Assembly: GCF_024508275.1 (NCBI RefSeq)
Contig: NZ_CP101989.1
Coordinates: 992,001-1,056,000 of the forward strand
Origin: Cellulomonas wangsupingiae
Lineage (GTDB): Bacteria > Actinomycetota > Actinomycetes > Actinomycetales > Cellulomonadaceae
Length of the DNA: 64,000 bases
Direction of reading: 5' to 3'
Position numbers and translations under genes: made by a program. Under the pieces are notes generated by a model that ran no database searches, was not told where the DNA came from, and saw nothing but the letters and a program-made list of their open reading frames with translations. Shown piece after piece: positions 40,426 to 51,000 of the stretch (within the stretch, counting starts at the first letter, position 1; each line of letters starts with the position of its first letter).

Positions 40426-41187
40426 GTGCGCCTGCCGCACCCGCTGTACGGCCTGTACGAGCGTCGGCTCGCGGCCTCGCTGCAGCCGGACCAGGTCCCG
40501 CGTCACGTGGGCGTCATCCTCGACGGCAACCGCCGCTGGGCGCGCGGCAGCGGCCTCCCGTCGGCGACGGGACACCGCAGGGGCGCCGACAAGATCAGCG
40601 ACCTGCTGCAGTGGAGCGAGGACATCGGCGTCGAGGTGGTCACCCTGTGGCTGCTGTCGACCGACAACCTCGCGCGCGACCCCGCCGAGCTCGGCGACCT
40701 GCTGCAGGTGATCGAGGACGTCGTCGGCGAGCTCGCGGCCGAGCGGCGCTGGCGCGTGCAGGCCGTCGGCGCGCTCGACATGCTGCCCGACCGGACCGCG
40801 GCCGCCCTCAAGGCCGCGCAGGACGCGACGTCGGACGTCGAAGGGCTGCACGTCAACGCGGCCGTCGGGTACGGCGGGCGGCGCGAGATCGCCGACGCGG
40901 TCCGCGCGTTCCTGCGCATGCATGCCGACGCGGGCTCGAGCCTCGACGAGCTCGCCGAGGCGTTCGACGTCGAGCACATCGCCGAGCACCTGTACACCAA
41001 GGGTCAGCCCGACCCCGACCTGGTCATCCGCACGTCGGGGGAGCAGCGGCTCGGCGGCTTCCTGCTGTGGCAGAGCGCACACTCGGAGTTCTACTTCTGC
41101 GAGGCGTACTGGCCGGACTTCCGGCGCGTGGACTTCCTGCGTGCCGTGCGCGCGTACAGCCAGCGGGAGCGGCGGCTCGGGCGCTGA
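40426..41187 (+). CDS. Short-chain Z-isoprenyl diphosphate synthase
   Basis: A 253-residue cis-prenyl transferase. It matches mycobacterial Rv1086, a (2Z,6E)-farnesyl diphosphate synthase that feeds decaprenyl phosphate synthesis; the classical UppS of the same genome would be elsewhere. The catalytic Asp33 is in VILDGNRRWARG. Then come the conserved WSEDIGVEVVTLWLLSTDNL and RTSGEQRLGGFLLWQSAHSEFYF blocks, and a final AYWPDFRRVDFLRAV. Product chain length cannot be decided without structure. GTG 40426 follows GGGAGG by 6 nt. Confidence 0.88.
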   Translation: MRLPHPLYGLYERRLAASLQPDQVPRHVGVILDGNRRWARGSGLPSATGHRRGADKISDLLQWSEDIGVEVVTLWLLSTDNLARDPAELGDLLQVIEDVVGELAAERRWRVQAVGALDMLPDRTAAALKAAQDATSDVEGLHVNAAVGYGGRREIADAVRAFLRMHADAGSSLDELAEAFDVEHIAEHLYTKGQPDPDLVIRTSGEQRLGGFLLWQSAHSEFYFCEAYWPDFRRVDFLRAVRAYSQRERRLGR

Positions 41188-41268
41188 GACGTCCGCCGCG
41201 CAGGTGAACGGCATGTGACGATTCGCGTGTCGTGACCCGTTTCGCGCCGTCGCGGATGTGATGCGGGT

Positions 41269-41274
41269 TACCGT
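41269..41274 (+). promoter_or_regulatory. -10 hexamer of the PhoH gene
   Basis: TACCGT within the extended GGTTACCGT context lies 190 nt before the PhoH start. This implies a leader of about 180 nt. Confidence 0.4.
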
Positions 41275-41283
41275 CGGGCTCAC

Positions 41284-41356
41284 GGACGACGCCCGTCGTC
41301 CCGGGAGGCCAGCCCATGGAGCATGCGCTCCGGGAGGAGGGCCGGATCCGGCCCTC
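41284..41356 (+). promoter_or_regulatory. Structured 5' leader of the PhoH gene
   Basis: Three hairpins occur in sequence: 41284-41290 with 41295-41301 (7 bp), 41318-41322 with 41327-41331 (5 bp), and the perfect 20-nt palindrome 41337-41356. I did not recognise a known riboswitch. The leader continues to 41464; no gene lies in the 277 nt between the synthase and PhoH. Confidence 0.45.
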
Positions 41357-41464
41357 GGCCGGCCGGTCCCGTCCCGCCGCCGAACGCCGATCCGCGTGCG
41401 CCGCCGTGCACAGGACCGTCGGGACGCACCCGGACCGGCGCTGACGCGCCGAGGGGAGCCTGCC

Positions 41465-42865
41465 GTGGAGACCACCTCGCAGCACGACCCGTACCCCGCA
41501 CCTGCGACGGACGGCACCGCCTCCGGCAGCCCCGCACCCGAACCGCGCCTCACCTACGTGATCGACACGTCCGTGCTGCTGTCCGACCCTCGCGCGATCC
41601 TGCGGTTCGCCGAGCACGACGTGGTCCTGCCGGTCGTGGTGGTCACCGAGCTGGAGGCCAAGCGGCACCACCCCGAGCTGGGGTACTTCGCCCGCAGCGC
41701 GCTGCGGATGCTCGACGACCTGCGCATCAAGCACGGGCGCCTCGACGCGGCGGTGCCGGTGACCGAGCAGGGCGGCACGCTGCGGGTGGAGCTCAACCAC
41801 ATCGACCCGCAGGTCCTGCCCACGGGCTTCCGGCTCGGCGACAACGACACCCGCATCCTGGCGGTCGCCGCCAACCTCGCCGCCGAGGGCGGCCACGTCG
41901 TCGTGGTCTCCAAGGACCTGCCGATGCGGGTCAAGGCCTCCGCCGTCGGCCTGCCGGCCGAGGAGTACCGCGCGGAGCTCGCGGTGGACTCGGGCTGGAC
42001 CGGCATGGACACCCTCGACCTGTCCGAGCAGCAGATGGCCGACCTGTGGGAGCACGAGTCGGTCCCGCTCGCCGACGTCGCGACCGACGCGTCCGCGCTC
42101 ACCGGTGCGGCGGGCGACCTGCTGTGCCACACGGGTCTGGTGCTCCACAGCCCGCGGGGCTCGGCCCTGGGGCGGGTGACGGCGGACAAGCACGTGCGCC
42201 TCGTGCGCGGGGACCAGGACGTGTTCGGCGTCCACGGGCGCTCGGCCGAGCAGCGTGTCGCGATCGACCTGCTGCTCGACGACGAGATCGGGATCGTGTC
42301 GCTCGGCGGCCGCGCGGGGACGGGCAAGTCGGCGCTGGCGCTGTGCGCGGGTCTGGAGGCCGTGCTCGAGCGCCGGCGGCACCGCAAGGTCATGGTGTTC
42401 CGGCCGCTGTACGCGGTCGGCGGCCAGGACCTCGGCTACCTGCCGGGCAGCGAGGCCGAGAAGATGAACCCGTGGGCGCAGGCGGTGTTCGACACCCTCG
42501 GCGCGCTGGTCAGCAAGGAGGTCGTCGAGGAGGTGCTCGACCGCGACCTGCTGGAGGTGCTGCCGCTCACGCACATCCGCGGCCGGTCGTTGCACGACGC
42601 GTTCGTCATCGTCGACGAGGCCCAGTCGCTCGAGCGCAACGTCCTGCTGACGGTGCTGTCCCGCATCGGGCAGTCGTCGCGGGTCGTCCTCACGCACGAC
42701 GTCGCGCAGCGCGACAACCTGCGGGTCGGGCGGCACGACGGCGTGGCTGCGGTCATCGAGGCGCTCAAGGGCCACCCGCTGTTCGCGCACGTGACCCTGA
42801 CGCGCTCGGAGCGCTCGCCCGTGGCGGCGCTGGTCACCGAGCTGTTCGAGGGGATCGAGGCCTGA
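41465..42865 (+). CDS. phoH2: PIN-domain PhoH-family ATPase (PhoH2-like)
   Basis: A 466-residue fusion of an N-terminal PIN ribonuclease domain (about 25-165) and a PhoH ATPase. The PIN part opens [16 protein letters not shown], with further acidic residues in VTELEAK and [12 protein letters not shown]. The ATPase has Walker [12 protein letters not shown] with K288 and Walker [15 protein letters not shown]. This is the PhoH2 arrangement described in mycobacteria, an RNA helicase/RNase toxin-like protein. No separate antitoxin gene is next to it, and the 5' leader contains no obvious one. GTG 41465 lies after GAGGGGAG. A strong terminator follows the stop. Confidence 0.9.
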   Translation: METTSQHDPYPAPATDGTASGSPAPEPRLTYVIDTSVLLSDPRAILRFAEHDVVLPVVVVTELEAKRHHPELGYFARSALRMLDDLRIKHGRLDAAVPVTEQGGTLRVELNHIDPQVLPTGFRLGDNDTRILAVAANLAAEGGHVVVVSKDLPMRVKASAVGLPAEEYRAELAVDSGWTGMDTLDLSEQQMADLWEHESVPLADVATDASALTGAAGDLLCHTGLVLHSPRGSALGRVTADKHVRLVRGDQDVFGVHGRSAEQRVAIDLLLDDEIGIVSLGGRAGTGKSALALCAGLEAVLERRRHRKVMVFRPLYAVGGQDLGYLPGSEAEKMNPWAQAVFDTLGALVSKEVVEEVLDRDLLEVLPLTHIRGRSLHDAFVIVDEAQSLERNVLLTVLSRIGQSSRVVLTHDVAQRDNLRVGRHDGVAAVIEALKGHPLFAHVTLTRSERSPVAALVTELFEGIEA

Positions 42866-42870
42866 CGCGA

Positions 42871-42903
42871 CGCACCGCCGGCGGGTCGCCCGCCGGCGGT
42901 GCG
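42871..42903 (+). terminator. Strong terminator after PhoH
   Basis: A perfect 15-bp stem (42871-42885 with 42889-42903) closes a 3-nt loop, directly after the PhoH stop. Confidence 0.9.
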
Positions 42904-42918
42904 GTGGCGACGTGGGAC

Positions 42919-42944
42919 CTCCGGGCGTAATGTTCCGCGCGGAG
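42919..42944. promoter_or_regulatory. Promoter and candidate operator of the PadR/MFS pair
   Basis: Nine-bp inverted arms (42919-42927 and 42936-42944, one mismatch) flank a TAATGT -10 hexamer (42928-42933). This is well placed for PadR autorepression 42 nt before the padR start. Confidence 0.5.
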
Positions 42945-42985
42945 TAGGACGATGGTCCCCGGGGCTCGCGGGAGGGGGTGGCGCC

Positions 42986-43615
42986 GTGGTGCGCACGCTG
43001 ACGCCCGTCGCCGTCGTGGTCCTCGGCCTGCTCGACGAGCGCGACCGCCACCCCTACGACGTCTTCCAGACGCTGGTGGAGCGCGGCGACGCCCGCCTCG
43101 TGCGCGTGAACCCCGGCGCCGTCTACCACGCCGTCGAGCGCCTCGAGCGCGACGGCCTCGTCGAGGCGGTCGGCACCGAGCGCTGCGGCAACCGCCCTGA
43201 GCGCACGACGTACCGCGCCACCGCGGCCGGTCACGCGGCCATCGGGCCGGCCGTGACGGCGTACCTCGCGGACGAGCGCCCCGCCTACGCGGACTTCCCG
43301 GTCGGGCTCGCGCACGCGCCCCGGCTGCCCGCCACGGACGTGGCAGACGCGCTGGCCCGTCGCCGCGACCGGGAGGCGGCCCGGCTCGACGGCCTGCGCG
43401 CGCGCATCGACGAGGTGCTCGCGCTCGGTCTGCCCCGCCGCTTCGTGCTGGACGCGGAGCGCGAGCTCGTGCTGCTCGAGCGCGAGGTGCAGTGGCTGGA
43501 CGACGTCCTGCGGGACCTCGCGGACGGGACGCTCGCCTGGGGCGGACCGCCGCCCGCAGCCTTCTTCGCGGCCCGGACCACGGCACCCGACCGGGTCGGC
43601 GCCCGGCCGGGCTGA
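42986..43615 (+). CDS. PadR family regulator with C-terminal dimer domain
   Basis: A 209-residue PadR repressor of the longer type. The winged helix opens LTPVAVVVLGLLDERDRHPYDVFQTL and has NPGAVYHAVERLERDGLVEAVGTER as recognition helix and wing. The C-terminal half is the helical Vir_act_alpha_C-like dimer domain (RRRDREAARLDGLRARIDEVLALG...EREVQWLDDVL). GTG 42986 follows GGGAGGGGG; GTG 42989 is alternative. The next gene is a drug exporter 86 nt downstream, so PadR probably represses both until a toxic ligand binds. Confidence 0.88.
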   Translation: MVRTLTPVAVVVLGLLDERDRHPYDVFQTLVERGDARLVRVNPGAVYHAVERLERDGLVEAVGTERCGNRPERTTYRATAAGHAAIGPAVTAYLADERPAYADFPVGLAHAPRLPATDVADALARRRDREAARLDGLRARIDEVLALGLPRRFVLDAERELVLLEREVQWLDDVLRDLADGTLAWGGPPPAAFFAARTTAPDRVGARPG

Positions 43616-43701
43616 CCGGCGCTCGCCCCGACGTCGCAGCCCCGCGACCGCCGCCCCCACCGCCCCGCGCCCACCGGCGCCCCGCCAGACCGGAGCACGT
43701 C

Positions 43702-45327
43702 ATGACCGCACCCGCCGCCGACCTCCAGGGCCGCAGCCCGTGGAGCATCCTGCCCCCGCTGTGCCTCGGCTTCTTCATGATCATGGTCGACACGACGATC
43801 GTGAACATCGCCGTCCCCACGCTGCAGGACGTCTTCGACGCGAGCCTCGTCACGGTCGGCTGGGTCAACAGCGCGTACCTGCTGACCTTCGCCGTCCTGC
43901 TGCTCGTGACCGGCCGGCTCGGTGACCGCTTCGGCCCGCGGCCGGTGTTCGTCGCCGGGCTCGTCGTGTTCACGCTCGCGTCGCTCGCGTGCGGCCTGGC
44001 CGGCTCGGTGGGCCTGCTCATCGCCGCCCGCGCCGTGCAGGGGATCGGCGGGGCGCTGATGACGCCCCAGACGATGGCGATGATCACGCGGGTCTTCCCC
44101 GCGCAGAAGCGCGGTGCGGCGCTGGGCATCTGGGGCTCCGTCGCGGGCGTCGCGACCATCACGGGGCCCGTGCTCGGCGGCGTGCTCGTCGAGACCGTCG
44201 GCTGGGAGTGGATCTTCTACGTCAACATCCCCGTGGGCGTCGTCGCCCTGTGGCTCTCGCTCACCCGCCTCCCGGCGCTCGAGACGCACTCGCGCACGTT
44301 CGACGTGCCGGGCGTCGTCCTGTCGGTCGTGGGTCTCGGCCTGCTGGTCTTCGGCCTCCAGGAGGGGCCGACCTACGACTGGGGCACCATCGTGGGCCCG
44401 GTCACCGTCCCCGTGGTCGTGGGGGCGGGCGTGCTGGTCTCCGGTGCCTTCCTGCTGTGGCAGCGGCACCTGGGGGACGACGCCCTGCTCCCGCTGCGGC
44501 TCTTCGTGCACCGCAACTTCGCGCTGGCCAACGTGGCCGGGGCGGCCGTGTCCTTCTCGATGACCGGCATCTTCTTCCCCTTCACGCTGTACCTGCAGCA
44601 GGTGCTCGGGCTCTCCCCGCTGCACGCCGCGCTCGTAGGGCTGCCGGGGTCGCTGATCTCGGGCGTCGTCGCGCCCTTCGCCGGCCGGCTGTCCGACCGG
44701 GTGGCGGGCAAGTGGGTCGTCGCCACCGGGTTCTGCGTGCTGGCCGTGGCGATCGGGGTCCTCGCGACGCAGGTCCAGCCGGGCGTCGAGGTGTGGCGCC
44801 TCGTCGTCCCCATGCTCGGGTTCGGCATCGGGACCGGTCTGGTGTTCTCGCCCCTGGGCAACCTGGCCACCACGGGCCTCGACCAGCGCACGGCGGGCGC
44901 CGGAGCCGGCGCCTTCAACACGAACCGGCAGGTCGGCGGGGTCATCGGCTCCGCGGTCGTGGTCGCCGCGCTCACGTCGCGCCTCGCCGTCACGATGCCC
45001 GCGGCCGCCCAGGACGCCGCGGCGGCGCTGCCGGCCGGGCTGCGCGAGCAGTTCGTCGACGGGTTCCGCCAGGCCGCCTCGCAAGGGCTGGGTGCGGCCG
45101 GCGGCGGGTTCGACGCACCGGCCGACGTGCCCGCGGACGTGGCCGAGCAGCTGGGCGCGGCCGCGCGGGCGGCCGCCGAGGCGGGGTTCGCGGCGGCTGC
45201 CGCGCAGACGCTCGGGCTGACGGTGCTGGTGCTGGTCCTCGGTGCGGTGTGCGCGTTCGCGATGCGCGGCGGGCGTCCGGGCAACGCCGTGCAGGAGCCG
45301 GTGCGCGCCGCTTCCGCCGCGGGCTGA
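43702..45327 (+). CDS. MFS drug exporter, DHA2 (EmrB/QacA) family
   Basis: A 541-residue, 14-helix major-facilitator exporter. The DHA2 signature is clear: LGFFMIMVDTTIVNIAVPTLQ in helix 1, WVNSAYLLTFAVLLLVTGRLGDRFG after helix 2, and the antiporter motif C region VAGVATITGPVLGGVLVETVGWEWIFYVNIP in helix 5. A long extracellular, Ala-rich loop lies near residues 430-490, before the last helices. It probably exports cationic or lipophilic toxins under PadR control. The stop is 8 nt from the end of the converging ABC permease, with no separate terminator seen. Confidence 0.9.
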   Translation: MTAPAADLQGRSPWSILPPLCLGFFMIMVDTTIVNIAVPTLQDVFDASLVTVGWVNSAYLLTFAVLLLVTGRLGDRFGPRPVFVAGLVVFTLASLACGLAGSVGLLIAARAVQGIGGALMTPQTMAMITRVFPAQKRGAALGIWGSVAGVATITGPVLGGVLVETVGWEWIFYVNIPVGVVALWLSLTRLPALETHSRTFDVPGVVLSVVGLGLLVFGLQEGPTYDWGTIVGPVTVPVVVGAGVLVSGAFLLWQRHLGDDALLPLRLFVHRNFALANVAGAAVSFSMTGIFFPFTLYLQQVLGLSPLHAALVGLPGSLISGVVAPFAGRLSDRVAGKWVVATGFCVLAVAIGVLATQVQPGVEVWRLVVPMLGFGIGTGLVFSPLGNLATTGLDQRTAGAGAGAFNTNRQVGGVIGSAVVVAALTSRLAVTMPAAAQDAAAALPAGLREQFVDGFRQAASQGLGAAGGGFDAPADVPADVAEQLGAAARAAAEAGFAAAAAQTLGLTVLVLVLGAVCAFAMRGGRPGNAVQEPVRAASAAG

Positions 45328-45335
45328 GCGGCCCC

Positions 45336-48083
45336 TCAGCGGGCGCCGACGCGCAGCACGTCGCCGAGCCGCTCGCGACGGCGCACGGCCTGCTCGACGA
45401 GCACCGCCACGAGCAGCGCCACGGCCACGGCCGCGGCCGCCAGGAGCACCGGCCACCCGACGAGGACCACCGGTACGTGCCCCGGGGCGGCGGTGACCCA
45501 CGCCAGGCCGAGCGCGTCACCGACGAGCACGGGCAGCGCGAGGCCGACCGCCGTCCCGCCCAGCAGCCCGCCGAGGGCGAGCGGCGCCAGCTCGCCCAGC
45601 GTGGCCCACCGCGCGGTGCGGCCGTCGAGCCCGAGCGTGCGCAGCGTCGACAGCGTGCGCCCGCGCTCGCCCGACGTCGCGACGACGACGAGCACGAGGC
45701 CGACCACCGCGAGGAGCGCGAGCGCGCCCACCGCGGCGAGCAGCAGGACGGTGAGCGCCGCGGGCAGCGGGGCCCGCGACCACGCGTCGTGCCAGCCGTC
45801 GCGCGTCGTCACGGTCACCTCCGGCAGGTCCGCGATCCCGGAGTCGGCGACGGCCTGCGCGGCACCCGGCCCCGCCACCCAGGCGCGCGTCGTCGCCGGA
45901 GGGCTCTCGGCCGCTGCAGCCAGGGCCGTGGCGTCCACGACGACCACGCCGTCGTCCGCCGTGCGGGTCAGGTCCGCCGCGCGCGCGTCGACCGGCGGCG
46001 CGCCGCCGTCCGGTGAGAGCGACGTCGTGCCCCGCACGTCGAGCTCCACGCTGCCCTTCGTCACCCGCAGGGGGACGCCGTTCGCGACCTGGAGGCGCGC
46101 GAGGAGGGGCTCCGCCACGAGCGCGCGGACCCGGTCACCCGCGGGCTCGCCCAGCTCGGCGAGGCCCGGGTCCACCGGCAGCCCGGTCGCCGCACGCACG
46201 CGCGCGAGATCCGCCGCGTCGACGACGAGCACGGTCGCGGCCAGGGCCCCGCCCCGCCCGATCGTCCGGTCCGTCGACTGTGCCCCCGTCGCCAGGGCGG
46301 TCACGCCGTCCGCGGACGCGATCGAGTCCAGCGCGGCCGTCGCCGACGGTGTGCCGAGCTCGCCGTCGATGCGGACGTCGGCGCCGACGAGCCGGTCCGC
46401 GGCGACCAGCTGCCCCTCGCGCACGTTCTGCGCCAGGACCCCGCAGAGCACCATGAGCGCGACGGCGACGGTGACGGTGACCAGGGGGGCCAGGGCCGTC
46501 GCGGCACGCCCCGCACGGGCCAGCGCCAGCGGTGCGGCCAGGCCCCGCGACCGCAGCGCCCGTCCCGACGCCGCGCGCACCACGGCCGGTGCGACGTGGA
46601 CCACGGCGAGGGACGCCGCGACGGCCAGGAGGAACGGCGTGGACACCAGCAGCGGGTCGGCGTCCGACCCGCCGTCGGCCACCAGGCCCCGGCCCCGCAG
46701 CGACACCAGCGCCAGCACCGCGACGACGGCGGTGACGAGCTCCGCGACGACGCGGCGTCCACGGCGCAGCCCGGCCAGGCGGGCACGCTCGCGCCGGTCG
46801 GCGGGGAGGCGTCGCCCGGTCCACGCCGTCCGGGCCGTGTGCGCGGCGAGGACCGCGGGCGCGGCCGCGGCGACCGTCGTCAGGACCGTCGCCGCCGGCG
46901 TGGGTCCCGCAGCGCCGGGCAGCCACAGCGCGACCGCCACGCCCGCGGCGGACGCCGCGACGCACGCGAGAGGGAGCGCCTCGAGCGCCCCGCGCAGCGC
47001 GACGGAGCCCAGGGACGCGCCGCGCGCGCGCTCGCCCGCGAGGTGGCCGCCCCGACGCTGCGCCAGCAGCCCGGCCGCGAGCACAAGGCAGCAGGCGGCG
47101 GTGGCACCGACCCCCGCGAGGACGAGCGACGCCTGCGCGCGGGTCGCACCCGCGTGCGCCTCGAAGGCGTCGAGCACGTCGGGCAGGCCGCTGGAGGCGC
47201 CCGCGTGCTGCGTCAGGTACGTCACGACGCCGCGGCGGAGCCCGGGCACGTCGGCCGGCGCGAGCCGATCGGTGTCGACGAACGCCACGGCGCTGCCGGG
47301 GAGCCGAGGGATGCTCATGACGCGTGCCATGTCCCCGGCCGCCACGGGTGGCACGTGCAGCGCGACGGCGGCGACGACGTCGGCGCCGGGGTCCACCGGT
47401 GCGGGCTCCAGCAGGTCCGTCGCGATCGCCCAGCGCGGGTCGTCGGGGTCGACCGGCTCGAAGGTGCCGGTCACCCACGCCTCGTGGACGCCCTCCGGGT
47501 CCGCGAGCCGCACGCTGACCGGGCCGCCGGCCGGGTCGATGCCCAGCAGCTGCGCGCCGGTGCTGCTCAGCCCGACCTCGACGTCGGGGACCGGCGCCGG
47601 CTCGGGGTCGCCGGGGTCCGGGAGCACGACGGCCTGCGGGGCCCGGCCGGCCGTCCAGCGGACCGGGTCGCCCGCGCCGGCGACCGTGTCCATCACGACG
47701 AGCCGCGTCGTGAACGCCGTGTCGTCGACGGTCGCCCGGTACGGCAGCGAGGTGGCCACGGCGATCGCGGGGCGCATCCCCGGGACCTGGGTGTCGAGCG
47801 ATGCCGCGCCGGCCAGCGGTCCGGTGAAGGAGAGGACGGCACCGGGCTGGGCCGGCACCTTCGCCACGACGGCGGCGTCGAGGCCGGTGCTCGTCACGGT
47901 CGTCCGCAGGGCGTCCACGGCCGTGCGCTCCAGCAGGCGCGGGACCGCCAGCAGCGCCAGCAGGGTCACGGCCAGCAGCAGCGCGGTGCCCAGCAGGAGC
48001 CCGGCGTCCTGCCGGGTGCGGCGCCGCGTGACGAGCAGTGCGTCGCCCGTCGTCGCGCGCGCACGGGTCCGCAGCGCCGTCAT
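45336..48083 (-). CDS. FtsX-type ABC permease, second copy of the smaller kind
   Basis: A 915-residue permease, last in a six-gene operon and paralogous to the gene at 53176. It has an N-terminal helix (LLLGTALLLAVTLLALLAVPRLL), an extracytoplasmic domain of about 250 residues and a central helix bundle. A second extracytoplasmic domain follows. A C-terminal FtsX domain carries VVATSGERGRTLSTLRTLGLDGRTARWATLGELAPL. The shared openings TTGDALLVTRRRxxQD and endings DRLGEVLRVGxR mark the duplication. The start overlaps the preceding stop as ATGA. Members of this kind move lipids or act mechanically across the membrane; the substrate is unknown. Confidence 0.82.
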   Translation of the reverse strand: MTALRTRARATTGDALLVTRRRTRQDAGLLLGTALLLAVTLLALLAVPRLLERTAVDALRTTVTSTGLDAAVVAKVPAQPGAVLSFTGPLAGAASLDTQVPGMRPAIAVATSLPYRATVDDTAFTTRLVVMDTVAGAGDPVRWTAGRAPQAVVLPDPGDPEPAPVPDVEVGLSSTGAQLLGIDPAGGPVSVRLADPEGVHEAWVTGTFEPVDPDDPRWAIATDLLEPAPVDPGADVVAAVALHVPPVAAGDMARVMSIPRLPGSAVAFVDTDRLAPADVPGLRRGVVTYLTQHAGASSGLPDVLDAFEAHAGATRAQASLVLAGVGATAACCLVLAAGLLAQRRGGHLAGERARGASLGSVALRGALEALPLACVAASAAGVAVALWLPGAAGPTPAATVLTTVAAAAPAVLAAHTARTAWTGRRLPADRRERARLAGLRRGRRVVAELVTAVVAVLALVSLRGRGLVADGGSDADPLLVSTPFLLAVAASLAVVHVAPAVVRAASGRALRSRGLAAPLALARAGRAATALAPLVTVTVAVALMVLCGVLAQNVREGQLVAADRLVGADVRIDGELGTPSATAALDSIASADGVTALATGAQSTDRTIGRGGALAATVLVVDAADLARVRAATGLPVDPGLAELGEPAGDRVRALVAEPLLARLQVANGVPLRVTKGSVELDVRGTTSLSPDGGAPPVDARAADLTRTADDGVVVVDATALAAAAESPPATTRAWVAGPGAAQAVADSGIADLPEVTVTTRDGWHDAWSRAPLPAALTVLLLAAVGALALLAVVGLVLVVVATSGERGRTLSTLRTLGLDGRTARWATLGELAPLALGGLLGGTAVGLALPVLVGDALGLAWVTAAPGHVPVVLVGWPVLLAAAAVAVALLVAVLVEQAVRRRERLGDVLRVGAR

Positions 48084-51000
48084 CGGTCGTCCCCCATCCG
48101 CAGCGCCGCGCCCGAGGTGCGACGCACGCCGAGGACCGCGACGGCCGCGACGACGGCGCACGCCCCGACGGCGACGGTGGCGGTCCACAGCGACTGCCCG
48201 GGCCATCCCCACACGAGCCACGGCACGGGGGCCGGGGTCCGGCCGTCGGGCGACATGGTGAGCAGGGGCGCGACGACGGCGGACAGGCCGTAGCCCGTGA
48301 GCAGCCCGATCAGGGCACCGACCGCGACGAGCAGCGTGGTCTCGGCGAGCAGCCCGCCCACGAGCCCGGGGCGCGATGCACCGAGGGCCTGCAGCCGCGC
48401 GAGCTCGAGCCGGCGGGCGCGCAGCGAGCCCGCGGCCACGGCGCCCGTGCCGACCAGCACGAGGAGCGCGGCCGAGACGCCGACGACCGACAGGGCGGCG
48501 GGCAGCGCGACGCTGATCGGCCCGGTGAGCGCGTCGCGCTGCTGCCCGGCACGCGTCGTCACGACGGCGTCGAGCCCGCCCAGCCCGTCGGCGACGGCGG
48601 CGACGGTCGCGGCGGGGGCGGCGACCCACCACGAGTCCGTCAGGTCGGGCGGCCCGCCGGCCTCGAGGACGGCACGTGCGAGCGTCGTGCCGTCCGCGAC
48701 GAGCCCGATGCCGCGGGGCACGCCCGGGACGGTGTCGACGTAGCGGGTGACCTTGGCGGGCACGGCGACGCCGTCGACGGTGAGGGTGAGGTTCCCGCTG
48801 CCCGCGTGGATGCGCTCGAGCAGCGAGCTGTCGGCCGCTACGGGCACCGGCCCGGGCGCCGGCCAGGCGCGGGCCACCAGCCGCGCCGACGCCAGCTGCG
48901 ACCCGCCGAGGCCCATCGTCGAGGTCACGTCCAGCAGCGCGGGGGTCGGCGAGGTCGTGCCGCCGACCTCCGCATCCTTGCGGTCCTCGTCCTGCCGCAG
49001 GGAGGCGGACCATCCGTCGTCGTCCAGCGGGACCGGCGAGCTCGCAGCGGTCATCGCCGCCGCCGCGGTCCGGGCCTGTTCCGACCGCGCCACGGCCCGC
49101 ACGGCGGTCAGCGACACGCGGACCGGGAGTCTCGCCTGCGTGCCCGCGCCCGTCGGGCCGGCGTGCGCGGGCGTGTCGAGGGCCACGAGCGTGTCCACGG
49201 CGACGATGCGCACGGGCCCGGCCGGAGGGATCTCGTACGCGGCGCGGAGCTCGTCGCCGAGGAGGGCCGAGGAGGGTGTGAGCTGCGTCAGCAGACCGCG
49301 CTCGTCCTCCACCGTCACCCCGACCAGCGCCGTGCCCTCGGCCGCCGGGTCGGTGCCGACCACGCCGTCGACGAGGAGCCACTGCGTACCGGCGGGCACG
49401 GCCGTGCCCAGTGGCGCCGCCGTGCCGGACGCCGTGGCGGGCCGGCCCTCGGCGAGCCCGTCGAGGACCGCGCTCCACGGGACGTCGGTGTGCCCGCGCA
49501 GGTCCTGCGGCCGGGTGGCGTCGAGCGCCACGAGCCGGGCCGAGACCCCCGCCGTGTTGTCGGCGGCGCCGACGCTGACGGCGCGGTCGGTCACCGGCTG
49601 GCCGTGCGCGTCCGGGTGCCCCACGGTGGCCCGGGCGAGCGCGTCGGACACGGTCAGCGAGGGCGCGGAGACGTCGTCCAGCCGCAGGTCGGTGCCGACC
49701 GCGAGGTCCACCTGCTCGCGCTGGGAGGTGCGCCACGTCGCCGAGAACGCGGTGGCGAACGTCCCGGCCGCCACCGCGACCACGACGACGAGCACCGTGC
49801 CGGTGGAGACGGACGGCCGCCGCGCGACCTGCCACGCGGCCAGCGGGAGGACGAGGGACCGGGCGCGGCCCGCCAGTCCCTCGGCGCCGCGCGCGACCGG
49901 CGCGACGGCCCGCAGGGCGACGGTCGCTGCCGCGAGCGTCACCAGGGCAGGGCCGGCGACCAGGACGGGGTCGAGCCGCGGCCCGCCCGTGCCGCCGGCG
50001 AGGGGCGAGCCGTACACGACCAGCTGCCACATCGCGAGCAGCCCGAGCACCAGCAGCCCGATGTCGGCGCCGACGCGCAGCAGCCCGCCGTGCGCCGTCC
50101 CGGCCGACGACCCGGCCGTGTGCCACGCCGGGGCGCACAGCGTCGCCGCGAGCACCGCGGCCATGACCCCGCACGCGAGCGGCGCCCCGCCGGGCACGAC
50201 GGAGCCCACGTCGTAGCCGGCGTCGGCAAGCGCGCCCGACCGGCTGGCGACGCCGAGCGCGAGGCCCGCCGCCGGCAGCGCGACCACCCACGTGAGCGCT
50301 GCCAGCCCGAGCGCCTCGAGCACCACGAGCGACCGCAGCTGGCCCGCCGACGCACCGCGTGCGGCGAGCAGCTCGTCCTCGACGGCGCGGCGCTCGGCGA
50401 GCAGGCGTGCCGTCAGCAGCATGACCGTCGTCGTGAGCGTCGCCAGCAGCAGCCCGACCGTGACGACCCCCGTCCGCGTGACGACGAGCTCGCGCCACGT
50501 CGCGTCGATCGTCGCGCCGACGTCCGTCATGAGCCGCCCGCGGACCTGCCCCAGGGCGGCGGCCAGCGTCTCGTCACCGTCGCGCACCGCGGCACGCATC
50601 TGCGTGGCCGCAGCACGCGAGGCGTCGGCGAGGCGCGGCTGGGTGATCAGGTACGCCGTGTCGACCTGGTCGGGCGCGTGGAGCGCGGCGGCGTCGGCGA
50701 CGAGCGGGCCCCACGCCGTCGTCGTGAGCATGCCGACGCCACCCGGGACGTTGTAGGTGCTCGTCATCCCGGCCTCTCGCAGCCTGTCGCGCGACCAGGC
50801 GCCCGACGGCCCCTCGGGCTCGTACGTCCCGACGACCACCCACGTGCGGTGGTCCTGCGCCTGCCAGGGGCGTACGTCGATCGTCGTGCCGACCACCCAG
50901 CCCTTCAGCTCCGCGGCGACGGCCGGCACGCTGACCTCGACGCGCCCGTCGGCGTCGGCCGCGCCGTGCGGCCACCGCCCCGTCAGCAGGCGGGCGGGCG

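Noticed and set aside
41188..41464. Known riboswitch (for example ydaO/c-di-AMP) before phoH
   Set aside because: I could not match the conserved core of any riboswitch class, so only a structured leader is reported.
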